Origin: Shewanella sp. Arc9-LZ
GTDB lineage: Bacteria; Pseudomonadota; Gammaproteobacteria; Enterobacterales; Shewanellaceae
Reading direction: 5' to 3'
Length of the DNA stretch: 64,000 nt
Assembly (NCBI RefSeq): GCF_010092445.1
Contig: NZ_CP048031.1
Coordinates: 2,728,001-2,792,000, forward strand
Shown here: in pieces, positions 19,229 through 30,112 of the stretch
How positions within the stretch are numbered: position 1 is the first letter of the stretch
How the letters are laid out: each line of letters starts with the position of its first letter
Made by a program: the position numbers and the translations under genes
Notes under the pieces: generated by a model
Seen by the model: the letters and a program-made list of their open reading frames with translations, nothing else
Database searches by the model: none
What the model was told of the DNA's origin: nothing

Positions 19229-20901
19229 ACGCCCTCCTGAGATAAATTGGCTTTAGGTAAAGGTCGGGTAAGCTGCAACCATTTATGATGCAAAGTTCGA
19301 TAAGCTTTCGCCGGATCGTCAGCAGTAGTCACCGCTCTAACAACAGCAGCATCACCAACGCCGGTATCCGCAATCAACGCCAAATTACTGAGATCGATCC
19401 CGCCAATAGCAACGGTAGGATAATGGCGCGCAAATAAACTGGCATAACGTTTAAGTTTACTGAGCCCTTGAGGCGCGGAAGGCATTTGCTTGGTCGTGGT
19501 AGCAAAAATATGCCCAAGAGCAATATATGAAGGCGAACATTGGTGGGCTAATAAGGCTTCAAAATAACTGTGACTCGATAACCCTAACGCCATTCCTGTT
19601 GCCGCTATCGCGGTTAAATCTGCAGTTGCCATATCTTCTTGGCCTAAATGAACCCCAAACGCACCGTGTTTAATCGCCAGTGGCCAATGATCATTAATAA
19701 ACAACTGAGCATGATATTCGCGACCGAGTTTGATGGCCTCAATGATATTGGCTTCGAGCGTTAATCGTTCTACTACATGGCTGTCATCAGTATCGATATT
19801 AATAGCTAACTTGGCACGATATTGAACCGTCTTACAGCCCGCTTTTAACAATTTTTTAAGCATATCGATATCAGCTACAACAGGATAAATCCCCAAGGGT
19901 TGATGCAGCGATTTAAAACCATTCGGTGCAGCTTGCTTGCACGAATTATCAGCGAGATACTCAGAAGATACCAACTTGATTGATGGCATCATTCCTAAAT
20001 CATCAGGCCAACCAGTACGGGCTAAGACACCAGGTCCTTGACCAAGGCTTACGCCTAAAGTGAGTCCCTTATTGACGTAGGCTTTTGCCAGCACAATAGC
20101 ATCATGAATAACGAACTCATGGGCAATAAAACACGCTATGGCAGATGATAATGTGCAACCACTGCCATGATTATTGGTGGTTGCTATCCGCTGGCTACTT
20201 AGCATAAACACCGCATTACTGTGTGTAATACTGGCACCTTTAACGTTTTTACTCACATATACATCTATTGCATATTGTTGCTGCCACTGAGCATCACCGC
20301 CTTTAGCGAGCACATTGCATTTAAATGTATCGGATAACAATTTGGCATCGCAGATCATTTGCTGTTGCTGAGCAACCTTGTTATCGACATCACAATATTG
20401 CGCTAACGCATACTGAGAACATAAACGTTTCAATTCGTGCTGATTAGGCGTTAGTAAATCAATTAAGCCAATGAGAGGACTAAAATCGAGTTCGATAGTA
20501 TTAAAGTGCGCACCACTACTGGCGACCATGACAGGATCAAGCACCACAAAAGGTACCATCATCTGAGTAGCACGCATTTGAGCTAAACAGCCAGCTAATA
20601 TGTCCACCTGTGCTTGGGATGCCAACAGGCCAATTTTAATCGCCACTGGCGGCAGATCGGCAAGTAAACTGCTGAACTGAGCCAACAACATGGATTCAGA
20701 AACGGTTTCAACAAGACTCACACTGACTGAGTTCTGTGCGGTTAAAGTGGTTATCACGCTACACCCGTGACACGACAAGTCTTGTATGGTGAGTAAATCA
20801 GCTTGAATCCCCGCCCCACCACCACTGTCTGAACCCGCTATGGTCCAGACAATGGGTGGGGTTTGCGTTATGGATTCACTGACAAATGTCGATGAATTCA
20901 T
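19225..20901 (-). CDS. thiDE: Bifunctional HMP(-P) kinase / thiamine phosphate synthase
   Basis: A natural ThiD-ThiE fusion of 558 residues. Residues about 17-285 form the ThiD kinase that phosphorylates hydroxymethylpyrimidine twice (WTIAGSDSGGGAGIQADLLT, VLDPVMVASSGA, LLTPNQHELKRL, NNHGSGCTLSSAIA). A linker to about 335 leads into the ThiE TIM barrel (QYRAKL, LFINDHW, FGVHLGQEDM, ALGHIFATTTKQMP, VAIGGIDLSN), which joins HMP-PP to thiazole phosphate to give thiamine phosphate. It begins 5 nt after thiC and overlaps thiF by 4 nt. Both halves look intact. Confidence 0.96.
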   Translation of the reverse strand: MNSSTFVSESITQTPPIVWTIAGSDSGGGAGIQADLLTIQDLSCHGCSVITTLTAQNSVSVSLVETVSESMLLAQFSSLLADLPPVAIKIGLLASQAQVDILAGCLAQMRATQMMVPFVVLDPVMVASSGAHFNTIELDFSPLIGLIDLLTPNQHELKRLCSQYALAQYCDVDNKVAQQQQMICDAKLLSDTFKCNVLAKGGDAQWQQQYAIDVYVSKNVKGASITHSNAVFMLSSQRIATTNNHGSGCTLSSAIACFIAHEFVIHDAIVLAKAYVNKGLTLGVSLGQGPGVLARTGWPDDLGMMPSIKLVSSEYLADNSCKQAAPNGFKSLHQPLGIYPVVADIDMLKKLLKAGCKTVQYRAKLAINIDTDDSHVVERLTLEANIIEAIKLGREYHAQLFINDHWPLAIKHGAFGVHLGQEDMATADLTAIAATGMALGLSSHSYFEALLAHQCSPSYIALGHIFATTTKQMPSAPQGLSKLKRYASLFARHYPTVAIGGIDLSNLALIADTGVGDAAVVRAVTTADDPAKAYRTLHHKWLQLTRPLPKANLSQEGV

Positions 20902-20906
20902 GGCGA

Positions 20907-23093
<2,187 letters not shown>

Positions 23094-23130
23094 TTATTTA
23101 TCTTCCCAAAAATCATGATTATTACGCTTG

Positions 23131-23220
23131 TTTCCTTCGCAGGTTCTAGCCTGATCAGGTTCAACGGATCCCGAATAAACGGTCTCAGCCATAATGGCAC
23201 TCCGACAAGATGTCCCGCAG
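23131..23220 (-). promoter_or_regulatory. TPP (THI-element) riboswitch upstream of thiC
   Basis: Read on the minus strand, this stretch contains the conserved THI-box pieces in order: GGAGTGCC, GGCTGAGACC, CCGTTGAACCTGATCAGG and CCTGCGAAGGAAA. They form the pyrimidine- and pyrophosphate-binding arms of the TPP aptamer. It lies about 224 nt ahead of the thiC start codon, so repression of the whole thiC-thiH operon by thiamine pyrophosphate is expected. The expression platform is not obvious; a weak hairpin at 23063-23078 followed eight bases later by six T residues (23050-23055) is one candidate for a conditional terminator. Confidence 0.95.
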
Positions 23221-23361
23221 TATAAGCAAGCTTGTCGCTAAATAACAAGCACTAAAATAATCATTTCATACAAAAGTTATCAATCCACATACCAGAAACT
23301 AATATGAGGTTATTGATATCCCCATGGTTCATCCATCACCACAGACAGGTATTTATCAAGG

Positions 23362-23378
23362 TGCGACACTATGTCGCA
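23362..23378. promoter_or_regulatory. Perfect palindrome upstream of the TonB-dependent receptor
   Basis: TGCGACA and TGTCGCA form a perfect 7-bp inverted repeat with a 3-nt spacer (CTA), 95 bp upstream of the receptor's likely ATG and about 140 bp beyond the TPP aptamer. The compact size and symmetry are those of a dimeric repressor or activator operator. I cannot assign a regulator; metal or redox control would fit the receptor. Confidence 0.45.
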
Positions 23379-23473
23379 TTCATCATATTTATTAGTAGAT
23401 TATAATTTCAAAAAACTGACAAACACCTTTGAAATATATTCATCAAAGGTTGATAAAAATAACAATAAAGGTG

Positions 23474-25621
23474 ATGACGTTGGCAAATAAAGCAATCCAA
23501 ACCATTAAATTAAATACAAATTACCCATGGGTTTACTCATCAATTTCATTGGCTGTAATGTTTGCTATTACACCTCAAGTAATGGCTGAGCAGTACGATA
23601 AGCAAAATAGTGAAAGCATTGAGCGGGTTGAAGTACATGGACAAAACACGACTAACAAAGACTTACTCGGCTCAGCCCAAAGCTTACTTGAAAAGCAAGG
23701 AGTAGACTTTTCTGAAGCAGGTGGCGTATCGGCATTACCGATTTTAAATGGCATGATGGGCGATCGCATTAAGGTGCTCATTGATGGCAGTGATATTACC
23801 TCATCATGTGCAAACCAGATGAACCCGCCACTTTCTTATGTGTCAGCAAATCACATTAGTTCGACCCAAGTGGTTGCTGGAGTCTCTCCGGTGAGCGCCG
23901 GTGGCGATAACATTGCTGGCGTAATTAACGTCAATAGCTTAACCCCTGTATTTACCGATAGCGACAATGTGACATGGCAAAGTGGTAACATATCTAGTGG
24001 TTACCGAAGTACCAACGACGCTATTCTCGCAGGTGTAAATGCCACTGTTGCAAGTAAAACATTAAGCTTTAGTTACCAAGGATCATTTGAAGACGCTAAC
24101 AGCTATACCGACGGCCACGGCGATAAAGTACTAGACACCTTATACCAATCACAAAATCATGCATTAAACGCTGCTTGGCAAGATGACATTCAACAAGTTG
24201 CAGTCAAACTGACTCATCAACATATCCCCTTTCAAGGTTTTGCAAACCAGTATATGGACATGACGAATAATGACAGTTATGGCGCATTAGTGCGCTATCA
24301 ACGAACGCTAGAAAATGAAGGCGAGTTCACTGCCCAAGCAAACTGGCACAATGTCGAGCATGAGATGGGTTTCTTTAGCGATGAAAAAACCGGCATGATG
24401 CCAATGAAAACTAAGGGTAAAGATTACAGTTACCAACTGCATTGGCAGCTGCCAACCAGTTCAGACAGTACATTATTAATTGGCCAAGAATATTATGTTT
24501 ATCAGCTTGATGATACATGGCCAGCGATTGAAGGTTCTACCATGATGGGCCCCAATGACTACGTCAATATCAATGATGGCGAACGCCAACGTGCTGCACT
24601 TTATGGCGAGTGGCAACAAACACTTAATACTCGTTGGTGGCTGTCTGCAGGTGTTCGTTATGAATACGTATCAACCAGCACAGGTGAGGTTCAACCTTAT
24701 AACACTATGAGTATGATGGGCATGACCAATGTTAATGCCATGGCCGCAGATGAATTTAATAGCCTATATCGAAAGCACAATGACAATAACATCGATGCCA
24801 CCCTTCTAGCTCGCTATCAACTCAGTGATACTGAAGTGATAGAACTTGGTTTAGCCCGAAAGAACCGCGCCCCAAATTTATATGAGCGATACAGTTGGGG
24901 CCAAAGCACCATGTCGACGACTATGATTGGCTGGTACGGCGATGCAAACGGCTACATAGGCAACCCTGACCTTAGTGCAGAAACTGCACATACATTGAGT
25001 ATGGCTTACAAGCGAGTACAAGATGATTTAGCATTTAGTGCAACAGCTTGGTATAGCGACATCAATAATTATATTGACGCTAATGTGGTCAGCAGCTTTA
25101 ATCGCACAAGCATCGATAGTAATCGTCGTCATATTTTACAGTTTGCAAATGTGGACGCGACCTTGTTTGGTGCACGCATAGATGCTGAATATCAAATAAC
25201 AGAAAACCGCAGTGGTAAATGGCTCCTTAACGCTAATATCAGTGCCACGCGCGGCGAAAGAGATGACAATGACCAAGCGCTGTATCAAATAAAACCTTTG
25301 CAAACTAAGCTAGCTTTACAACAACAGCTAGGCGATTGGCAAAATAGTCTCAGTTGGCTATGGGTTGCGAGTAAAGACCGCTTGGATGAACAGCGTTTAG
25401 AAAACACAACTGACAGTTACACACTGCTTAACTTAAGTAGCAGTATCCAATGGCAAGATGCCACAATGACTATAGCAGTGAAAAATTTACTGGATGAGTA
25501 TTATCAATTGCCGCTTGGCGGTATCAGTATTGCTGAATATAAGGCTGATAACAGTAACGGTTTTCAACAAATCGCTGGTGCGGGTCGCTCACTCGAATTG
25601 AATGTCAGTTACGCGTTCTAG
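23474..25621 (+). CDS. TonB-dependent receptor, OprC/NosA-like copper type
   Basis: Outer-membrane TonB-dependent receptor with a plug domain and a 22-strand barrel ending LNVSYAF. Counting from the ATG at 23474 (715 residues), a signal peptide ends near PQVMA. The plug contains SSCANQMNPPLSY: Cys112 and Met116 make a CxxxM pair, and HEM at 296-298 gives an HxM pair about 184 residues later. Pseudomonas OprC binds copper through a CxxxM/HxM set with near-identical spacing. Predicted loops are Met-rich (TGMMPM, STMMG, TMSMMGMTNVNAM, MSTTMIGW), also fitting copper. Start choice is uncertain: a TTG lies at 23429 and another at 23480. A separate thiamine-uptake role is possible from its position but not supported by the motifs. 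Confidence 0.85.
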   Translation: MTLANKAIQTIKLNTNYPWVYSSISLAVMFAITPQVMAEQYDKQNSESIERVEVHGQNTTNKDLLGSAQSLLEKQGVDFSEAGGVSALPILNGMMGDRIKVLIDGSDITSSCANQMNPPLSYVSANHISSTQVVAGVSPVSAGGDNIAGVINVNSLTPVFTDSDNVTWQSGNISSGYRSTNDAILAGVNATVASKTLSFSYQGSFEDANSYTDGHGDKVLDTLYQSQNHALNAAWQDDIQQVAVKLTHQHIPFQGFANQYMDMTNNDSYGALVRYQRTLENEGEFTAQANWHNVEHEMGFFSDEKTGMMPMKTKGKDYSYQLHWQLPTSSDSTLLIGQEYYVYQLDDTWPAIEGSTMMGPNDYVNINDGERQRAALYGEWQQTLNTRWWLSAGVRYEYVSTSTGEVQPYNTMSMMGMTNVNAMAADEFNSLYRKHNDNNIDATLLARYQLSDTEVIELGLARKNRAPNLYERYSWGQSTMSTTMIGWYGDANGYIGNPDLSAETAHTLSMAYKRVQDDLAFSATAWYSDINNYIDANVVSSFNRTSIDSNRRHILQFANVDATLFGARIDAEYQITENRSGKWLLNANISATRGERDDNDQALYQIKPLQTKLALQQQLGDWQNSLSWLWVASKDRLDEQRLENTTDSYTLLNLSSSIQWQDATMTIAVKNLLDEYYQLPLGGISIAEYKADNSNGFQQIAGAGRSLELNVSYAF

Positions 25622-25713
25622 TTAACCAGCTATAAGTCATAAAGCATATAGCCAGTAATGTATACCACATTATTGGCTAGGCTAAAACAGCAATTTTGCT
25701 GATGTTAAGACAG

Positions 25714-25746
25714 AAAAAGGCCCCTACATTGCTGTAGAGGCTTTTT
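25714..25746 (-). terminator. Duplicated terminator hairpin, outer copy
   Basis: The stem AGGCCCCTACA / TGTAGAGGCTT is flanked by A and T runs and can work in both directions. It is nearly identical to the hairpin at 25917-25949 and belongs to a duplicated tRNA-Asp 3' segment. It may also terminate the plus-strand receptor gene, which ends 93 nt upstream. Confidence 0.7.
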
Positions 25747-25752
25747 CTTATT

Positions 25753-25813
25753 TGGCGGAGCGGACGCTGATGTTGAAACAGTGAACCCGCGACCTCCGGC
25801 GTGACAGGCCGGT
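25753..25813 (-). pseudogene. Decayed tRNA-Asp fragment
   Basis: This segment keeps the 3' half of the neighbouring tRNA-Asp genes: the CCA end, 3' acceptor strand, part of the T arm, variable loop and the GTC anticodon arm. A 16-base unrelated stretch replaces six bases of the T arm, one C is changed to T in the anticodon-side stem, and the D arm and 5' acceptor strand are missing. It cannot fold as a tRNA. It is preceded by its own copy of the terminator. Confidence 0.8.
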
Positions 25814-25916
25814 TTTTATTGATATGTGATGGAATAACATTAATGCGCTGACATTTGATAATCTAGCAGGTATTGTATTCTAGGCTGAATAACACATTCT
25901 GTTGATTTTTGAACAG

Positions 25917-25949
25917 AAAAAAGCCCCTACATTTCTGTAGAGGCTTTTT
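25917..25949 (-). terminator. Terminator of the tRNA-Asp pair
   Basis: A stem of about 10 bp (AGCCCCTACA / TGTAGAGGCT, one G-T pair, loop TTTC) carries an A-run on one side and five T residues on the other. It sits 7 nt beyond the CCA end of the first tRNA-Asp gene on the minus strand. Confidence 0.8.
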
Positions 25950-25955
25950 CTTATT

Positions 25956-26032
25956 TGGCGGAGCGGACGGGACTCGAACCCGCGACCCCCGGCGTGACAG
26001 GCCGGTATTCTAACCAACTGAACTACCGCTCC
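25956..26032 (-). tRNA. tRNA-Asp (GTC)
   Basis: A 77-nt cloverleaf with encoded CCA. The 5' acceptor strand GGAGCGG pairs with CCGCTCC before G-CCA; the D arm has AGTTCAGTTGGTTAGA; the anticodon arm reads CCGGCCTGTCACGCCGG with anticodon GTC; the T loop is GGTTCGAGTCC. The distal member of a tandem pair, identical to the copy at 26113-26189, with an 80-bp spacer. Confidence 0.98.
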
Positions 26033-26112
26033 AAAACGGTTTGTATACACTTAATAAAACTAACAATAGTATAAAAATCATCTGTTTTATTAAGTGTAAA
26101 CAGTCACTTGAA

Positions 26113-26189
26113 TGGCGGAGCGGACGGGACTCGAACCCGCGACCCCCGGCGTGACAGGCCGGTATTCTAACCAACTGAACTACCGCTCC
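26113..26189 (-). tRNA. tRNA-Asp (GTC), second identical copy
   Basis: The same 77-nt sequence as the gene at 25956-26032, including the encoded CCA and the GTC anticodon. It is the promoter-proximal copy; the 80-bp spacer between the two shows no terminator, so they are probably one transcript. Together they provide the tRNA charged by aspS at the left end of the window. Confidence 0.98.
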
Positions 26190-26316
26190 ACACAAGTGCG
26201 ATGAATAATAAAGTTGTGATAATTAATCGTCAACAGTTTTTTAATTGTTTTCGCTCATTTAGTTAAAAAATGTACAATTATCAAGTTTTAGTACAAAAAC
26301 CACTCACTTCAGTGGC

Positions 26317-27654
26317 TTAGTTTTTATCATCTGGCATACTCAAATCAATATCATCTAAGTCGACGCTTTCTAGAATACTGTCTTTAGGTTTATCTTCATT
26401 CACTGGATTTTGCTTTAACCTTTCTTCCGCCGCAGCCATCGCCTTTGCCAGCGTTTGTTTTTTACGCCATATCACCAAACCAATAATACCAACGAAAAAA
26501 AGTATGCCATTAATGGTAACAATCCAGAACATCGCATCGTCTTTAGCGACTTGCTCTTCAATTTCTGCTTGAATGGCCGCTTTTTCAGCAAGTTCTTCAA
26601 CTGTTGGGACTGGAGCAGGGGGCTCTACTAAATTAAAAAACATTTCAGGTAAATTGAGCACAATTTCTCGGCCATCAACCGTAGTAGAAACCACACTGCC
26701 TTTAACACGATAACTGCCAAACTCAGTCACTTTAGGTAAGTATAGAATTTGATCTGCACTGGTCATGGTTTGCAAGGTAATAGGCAGCAACAACCCAGCA
26801 GGGCCGACTAAGTCAAACTCAAAATGAGTTTCTGCTAATTTCACCACAGATTCATCAACCGTTAACTGTATCTGCCATATGCCTTTTAATGGATCGCTAT
26901 TGGGTACCATTTTGACTTTGATTGGTTGTGGCAAGAGCTCAAACGGCATCACATATTCACGCTCAAAGACATTATTTCGTGCAGTGACATTGAGTACATA
27001 ATGACCGGTAGGTTGTTGTAAATTATGGCTTCCGGTAAAGATGCCATCGTCAGGTGTTTCGTCCAACAATTCACCATTGTCTTTATAAGCACCGACAATA
27101 ATGGTACCCGTTGCGAAATTGTCGTCAGTTGGAAGATGCGCACTGGTAAAACGTGCAGTCCATTCGACCATATACTCCAAACCCGGCATTCTCATGGTTA
27201 AATTATCACCCAAGAGTCTTGCTGTAACTTTTAACCTTTCACCCTGATAAAGTGGTTGCGGTAATGGTTGCACTGCAATGTCTAATGCAGAGATTTTTTG
27301 TATTGTCGACCCTTCAACCACACTGCCTAATAACTGCCAAGGCCCTGGCATCGGTTTTTCGATATAAATCATATCGGCAGCAATACCATCTACCCATTTT
27401 ACCGTTTGAGGATGACGATTTGAGTACCATTTGCTGCCATCAGGTAAAATCACCACGACAGGCGCAGAACCATAGCTTCGTTGGATAACTAACGTTAAAT
27501 GATCAACCATATAATCGATTCGAAAACGATTTTTAAGTTCTGCTGCTTGCGATGCATTGACCATTGCAGCTTGGGCATTAGGTTGCCAAGCGAAGATAAG
27601 ACTCAGCAACAATAAACATGAAATAGCAAGATAACCGGCGCGAGTGGCACTCAT
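26317..27654 (-). CDS. TIGR03503-like membrane-anchored periplasmic protein
   Basis: A 445-residue protein of unknown function, most like the TIGR03503 family of Shewanella and Vibrio. A signal peptide (core GYLAISCLLLLSLIFAW, cleavage near AQA) leads a mostly beta, Ig-like periplasmic region with VILPDGSKWY, DETPDDGIFTGSH and VTARNNVFEREYVMP. A C-terminal TM helix at roughly residues 380-402 (FWIVTINGILFFVGIIGLVIW) and a charged cytoplasmic tail follow. The start at 27654 is chosen because it begins the signal peptide and lies 10 nt after dnaQ with GAGAGGG upstream; a longer open frame overlaps dnaQ and lacks a leader. Probably co-transcribed with dnaQ. Confidence 0.8.
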   Translation of the reverse strand: MSATRAGYLAISCLLLLSLIFAWQPNAQAAMVNASQAAELKNRFRIDYMVDHLTLVIQRSYGSAPVVVILPDGSKWYSNRHPQTVKWVDGIAADMIYIEKPMPGPWQLLGSVVEGSTIQKISALDIAVQPLPQPLYQGERLKVTARLLGDNLTMRMPGLEYMVEWTARFTSAHLPTDDNFATGTIIVGAYKDNGELLDETPDDGIFTGSHNLQQPTGHYVLNVTARNNVFEREYVMPFELLPQPIKVKMVPNSDPLKGIWQIQLTVDESVVKLAETHFEFDLVGPAGLLLPITLQTMTSADQILYLPKVTEFGSYRVKGSVVSTTVDGREIVLNLPEMFFNLVEPPAPVPTVEELAEKAAIQAEIEEQVAKDDAMFWIVTINGILFFVGIIGLVIWRKKQTLAKAMAAAEERLKQNPVNEDKPKDSILESVDLDDIDLSMPDDKN

Positions 27655-27664
27655 AAAGGTTGGT

Positions 27665-28393
27665 TTACCCTCTCCAGAGACATTTACCTGACTTCGCAAT
27701 GAGATCAAGTCGTTGTTCGTGTAATAGTATTTCATCGGCTGATGCACCAACGACTTTAAGATTAAACGCCGCCGGATCGATATTTTTAATTCCGCCACCT
27801 TCTTGACCCGCTTTTTCATTAGACAAATTAAACTTAATTTGTCCACCTGTCATGATTAAGTAAACATCAGCAAGAATTTCCGCATCGAGTAATGCGCCGT
27901 GATAAGTACGGCGGCCATTATCGATACCGTAACGTCGACACAACGCATCTAAGTTATTTTTTTGGCCTGGATGCAGACGCTTTGCAATGGCTAAACTGTC
28001 GAGAATACTGCAAATCTCTTTGGTTTTAGGCCCAATTGGATTGAGTTTTGAAAACTCATGGTCCATAAAGCTCACGTCGAAGTTGGCGTTATGAGCGACA
28101 ATTTCAGCGCCATCGATAAAATCGATAAAATCTTTGGCTATTTGATGAAAACGCGGTTCGTTGGCAACACGGTCATTGGTAATACCGTGAACTTGAATTG
28201 CCTCTTCATCAATCGCTTGACCAGGATTAATATATTGGTGATACGTTCGACCTGTTAAGCGACGATTAATCACTTCAACACAACCAATTTCAATAATGCG
28301 ATGGCCCACATAAATCGGTCCACCCGCTTGGTTCATACCGGTAGTTTCGGTATCGAGGATCACTTGACGACTTGCACTAGAAATAATGTTCAT
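27665..28393 (-). CDS. dnaQ: DNA polymerase III epsilon subunit
   Basis: The 3'-5' proofreading exonuclease of the replicative polymerase. Exo I is [11 protein letters not shown] with Asp and Glu, Exo II lies in [14 protein letters not shown], and Exo III is [16 protein letters not shown] with the catalytic His and Asp. The C-terminus ([17 protein letters not shown]) is the part that joins the alpha subunit. Length 242 matches E. coli. It is divergent from rnhA with overlapping promoters, the same arrangement as in E. coli. Confidence 0.97.
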   Translation of the reverse strand: MNIISSASRQVILDTETTGMNQAGGPIYVGHRIIEIGCVEVINRRLTGRTYHQYINPGQAIDEEAIQVHGITNDRVANEPRFHQIAKDFIDFIDGAEIVAHNANFDVSFMDHEFSKLNPIGPKTKEICSILDSLAIAKRLHPGQKNNLDALCRRYGIDNGRRTYHGALLDAEILADVYLIMTGGQIKFNLSNEKAGQEGGGIKNIDPAAFNLKVVGASADEILLHEQRLDLIAKSGKCLWRG

Positions 28394-28404
28394 ATTTTTT
28401 ACTC

Positions 28405-28445
28405 ATTCAGCCCTCGCCTTTGTATAAATTGAGTATACTGGCGCG
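28405..28445. promoter_or_regulatory. Overlapping divergent promoter region of dnaQ and rnhA
   Basis: The two start codons are only 77 bp apart. A TATACT at 28434-28439 is a good plus-strand -10 hexamer for rnhA, about 31 nt before its start. On the minus strand TTTATACA around 28422-28429 could serve dnaQ. No strong -35 is visible for either, so assignment is tentative. Confidence 0.35.
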
Positions 28446-28470
28446 AATATTTCGCTATGGTAACAACTTG

Positions 28471-28944
28471 ATGGCCGAACTCAAACAGCTGTATATTTTT
28501 ACTGATGGCTCTTGCTTAGGAAATCCAGGACCTGGCGGTTATGGCGTGGTAATGAAATATAAACATCAACAACATGAAATCGCCGATGGATTCTCATTAA
28601 CAACCAATAATCGTATGGAACTTTTAGCCCCAATTATCGCGTTAGAAACCTTATACGAACCCTGTAATATTATTTTAACCAGCGATAGCCAGTATATGCG
28701 CCAAGGTATTATGACTTGGATCCATGGTTGGAAGAAAAAGGGCTGGATAACCTCAACTAAACAACCAGTTAAAAATGTCGATTTATGGAAGCGTCTAGAT
28801 GCGGTAAGTCAATTACACAAGATCGACTGGCACTGGGTAAAAGGCCATGCCGGCCACATTGAAAATGAACGTTGTGATGTATTAGCACGCAAAGCGGCTG
28901 AAGCTAAGCCTCGACAAGCTGATACAGGTTATAACCCAGAATAG
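28471..28944 (+). CDS. rnhA: Ribonuclease HI
   Basis: Degrades the RNA strand of RNA-DNA hybrids. From the ATG at 28471 it has 157 residues, the usual length. The four acidic catalytic residues are in [38 protein letters not shown] and [13 protein letters not shown]; the basic handle GWKKKGWIT is present. An in-frame extension of 17 codons upstream crosses the promoter region and is not family-like. A MITE-like repeat starts 17 bp after the stop. Confidence 0.97.
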   Translation: MAELKQLYIFTDGSCLGNPGPGGYGVVMKYKHQQHEIADGFSLTTNNRMELLAPIIALETLYEPCNIILTSDSQYMRQGIMTWIHGWKKKGWITSTKQPVKNVDLWKRLDAVSQLHKIDWHWVKGHAGHIENERCDVLARKAAEAKPRQADTGYNPE

Positions 28945-28960
28945 TGAGGTCATCGCTATT

Positions 28961-29152
28961 TAACTCTAGCTCGGGATAATCACTGGTTATCAAAAAGTCC
29001 TTTGCTACGCTAACGGGGTGCATTGACTTGCAATAAGCTAGATATTACCGCTTCAATCAGCCCTGGTAGCAAAAGTAATATTTTGCTATGAAATAGCTCA
29101 ACTCTTCTGATTTTGGCTTACGGACCTCATCTCTTAAAACGAGTTGAGGTTA
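28961..29152. repeat. MITE-like repeat, copy A
   Basis: A 192-bp non-coding element between the convergent rnhA and methyltransferase genes. It shares long blocks with copy B at 32826-33027, including CTCGGGATAAT, GGTTATCAAA-AGTCCTTT, GCATTGACTTGCAATA and AGCTAG-TATT, and the same right end CGAGTTGAGGTTA. Its left end (TAACTCTAGCTCG) is a degraded inverted copy of that right end. It contains no coding frame and no transposase. Confidence 0.75.
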
Positions 29153-29156
29153 CTTT

Positions 29157-29936
29157 TTATGATTTTGAATTGTTTAATGTCTGGGTCTCAATACTCGGAG
29201 TGTGAGTTAACCCGGTACGACCTGCCGATGGCGCCGTTGACCAGTTAGGCGCTTTGACCTTCGACTTATCTTTAATCGGTGTAAGTGGCGTCGTCATTTT
29301 TCGAGCCACGATTAAGTAAACACTGCCAGTACTAGGTAGCCAGTTGGCGATACTTTTTTGCCACAATGGTGCTTGTTGAGGTTTGCTCGGTTGATTAGGC
29401 GTGTTGACTCCGCGGTGCCCTAATAACGAATGGTACATTAACCGTTCATCTGCTAGTACTTTATATCCCAGTAACCCAAGCCAATCTTTAACTCTTGATG
29501 GCATAAAAAACTGCCCGTTCCAAGGTAACTGAGTTTGATATTTAGGCAATATTTTGCCTATAAAAGCCGGACTGATGGGATTAAAACCAACAATAAAAAT
29601 ATAACCACTGCTAATGAGCACTCTGTCGAACTCTCGTAAAATTTGATAAGGGTCTGATTCAAATTCTAAAAGAAAACAACTTAACACAGCATCAATGGCA
29701 CTTTGTTGTACAGGTAAATGATGCGGATCGGCTTGAATACTCGCATCTGCACCATCATAAACAGAAAAATGCCGTGCTATGCTGCAATGTAAACTGTTTA
29801 ACTGGCTACTTAACGCCCCTGCTTTAAGTAAATGATAGCCAAATATTCGCGGCCACCATGGGGCTAATTTTGCTTCAATCTCAGCTTGCAATAATTCACC
29901 AAAAGGTAAATCTTGCCAAATAAGGGGTTTTAACAT
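29157..29936 (-). CDS. Class I SAM-dependent methyltransferase (YafS-like)
   Basis: A 259-residue putative methyltransferase located between rnhA and gloB, the position of yafS in E. coli. The motif-I region is diverged (FGYHLLKAGALSSQL rather than a Gly-rich loop), but later Rossmann elements DAVLSCFLLEFESDPYQILREFDRVL and YIFIVGFNPISPA are clear. The C-terminal 50 residues are Lys/Thr/Pro-rich and probably disordered. The start at 29936 (MLKPLIWQDLPFG) is an ATG with GGCGGG upstream; a TTG at 29948 is possible. Substrate unknown; the weak motif I leaves activity open. Confidence 0.8.
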   Translation of the reverse strand: MLKPLIWQDLPFGELLQAEIEAKLAPWWPRIFGYHLLKAGALSSQLNSLHCSIARHFSVYDGADASIQADPHHLPVQQSAIDAVLSCFLLEFESDPYQILREFDRVLISSGYIFIVGFNPISPAFIGKILPKYQTQLPWNGQFFMPSRVKDWLGLLGYKVLADERLMYHSLLGHRGVNTPNQPSKPQQAPLWQKSIANWLPSTGSVYLIVARKMTTPLTPIKDKSKVKAPNWSTAPSAGRTGLTHTPSIETQTLNNSKS

Positions 29937-30112
29937 GGAGCCCGCCAACGATTACTTTGCAAAAATGTCATATTCTCTCAACCCATCAACTTTACCATAG
30001 CTCATTTAATGTTCAGCTAACCATCATTGATACTTTCAGGATAACTTCACTTGAAGTTATTTAACGATATCCGTTACCCTAACAGATAGTCAATCATCAC
30101 TCGAGTCAGATT

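Noticed and set aside
26010..26195. Open frame spanning the tRNA-Asp genes on the minus strand
   Set aside because: It is the well-known spurious translation of tRNA sequence (VVQLVRIPACHAGGRGFESR type) and not a protein gene.
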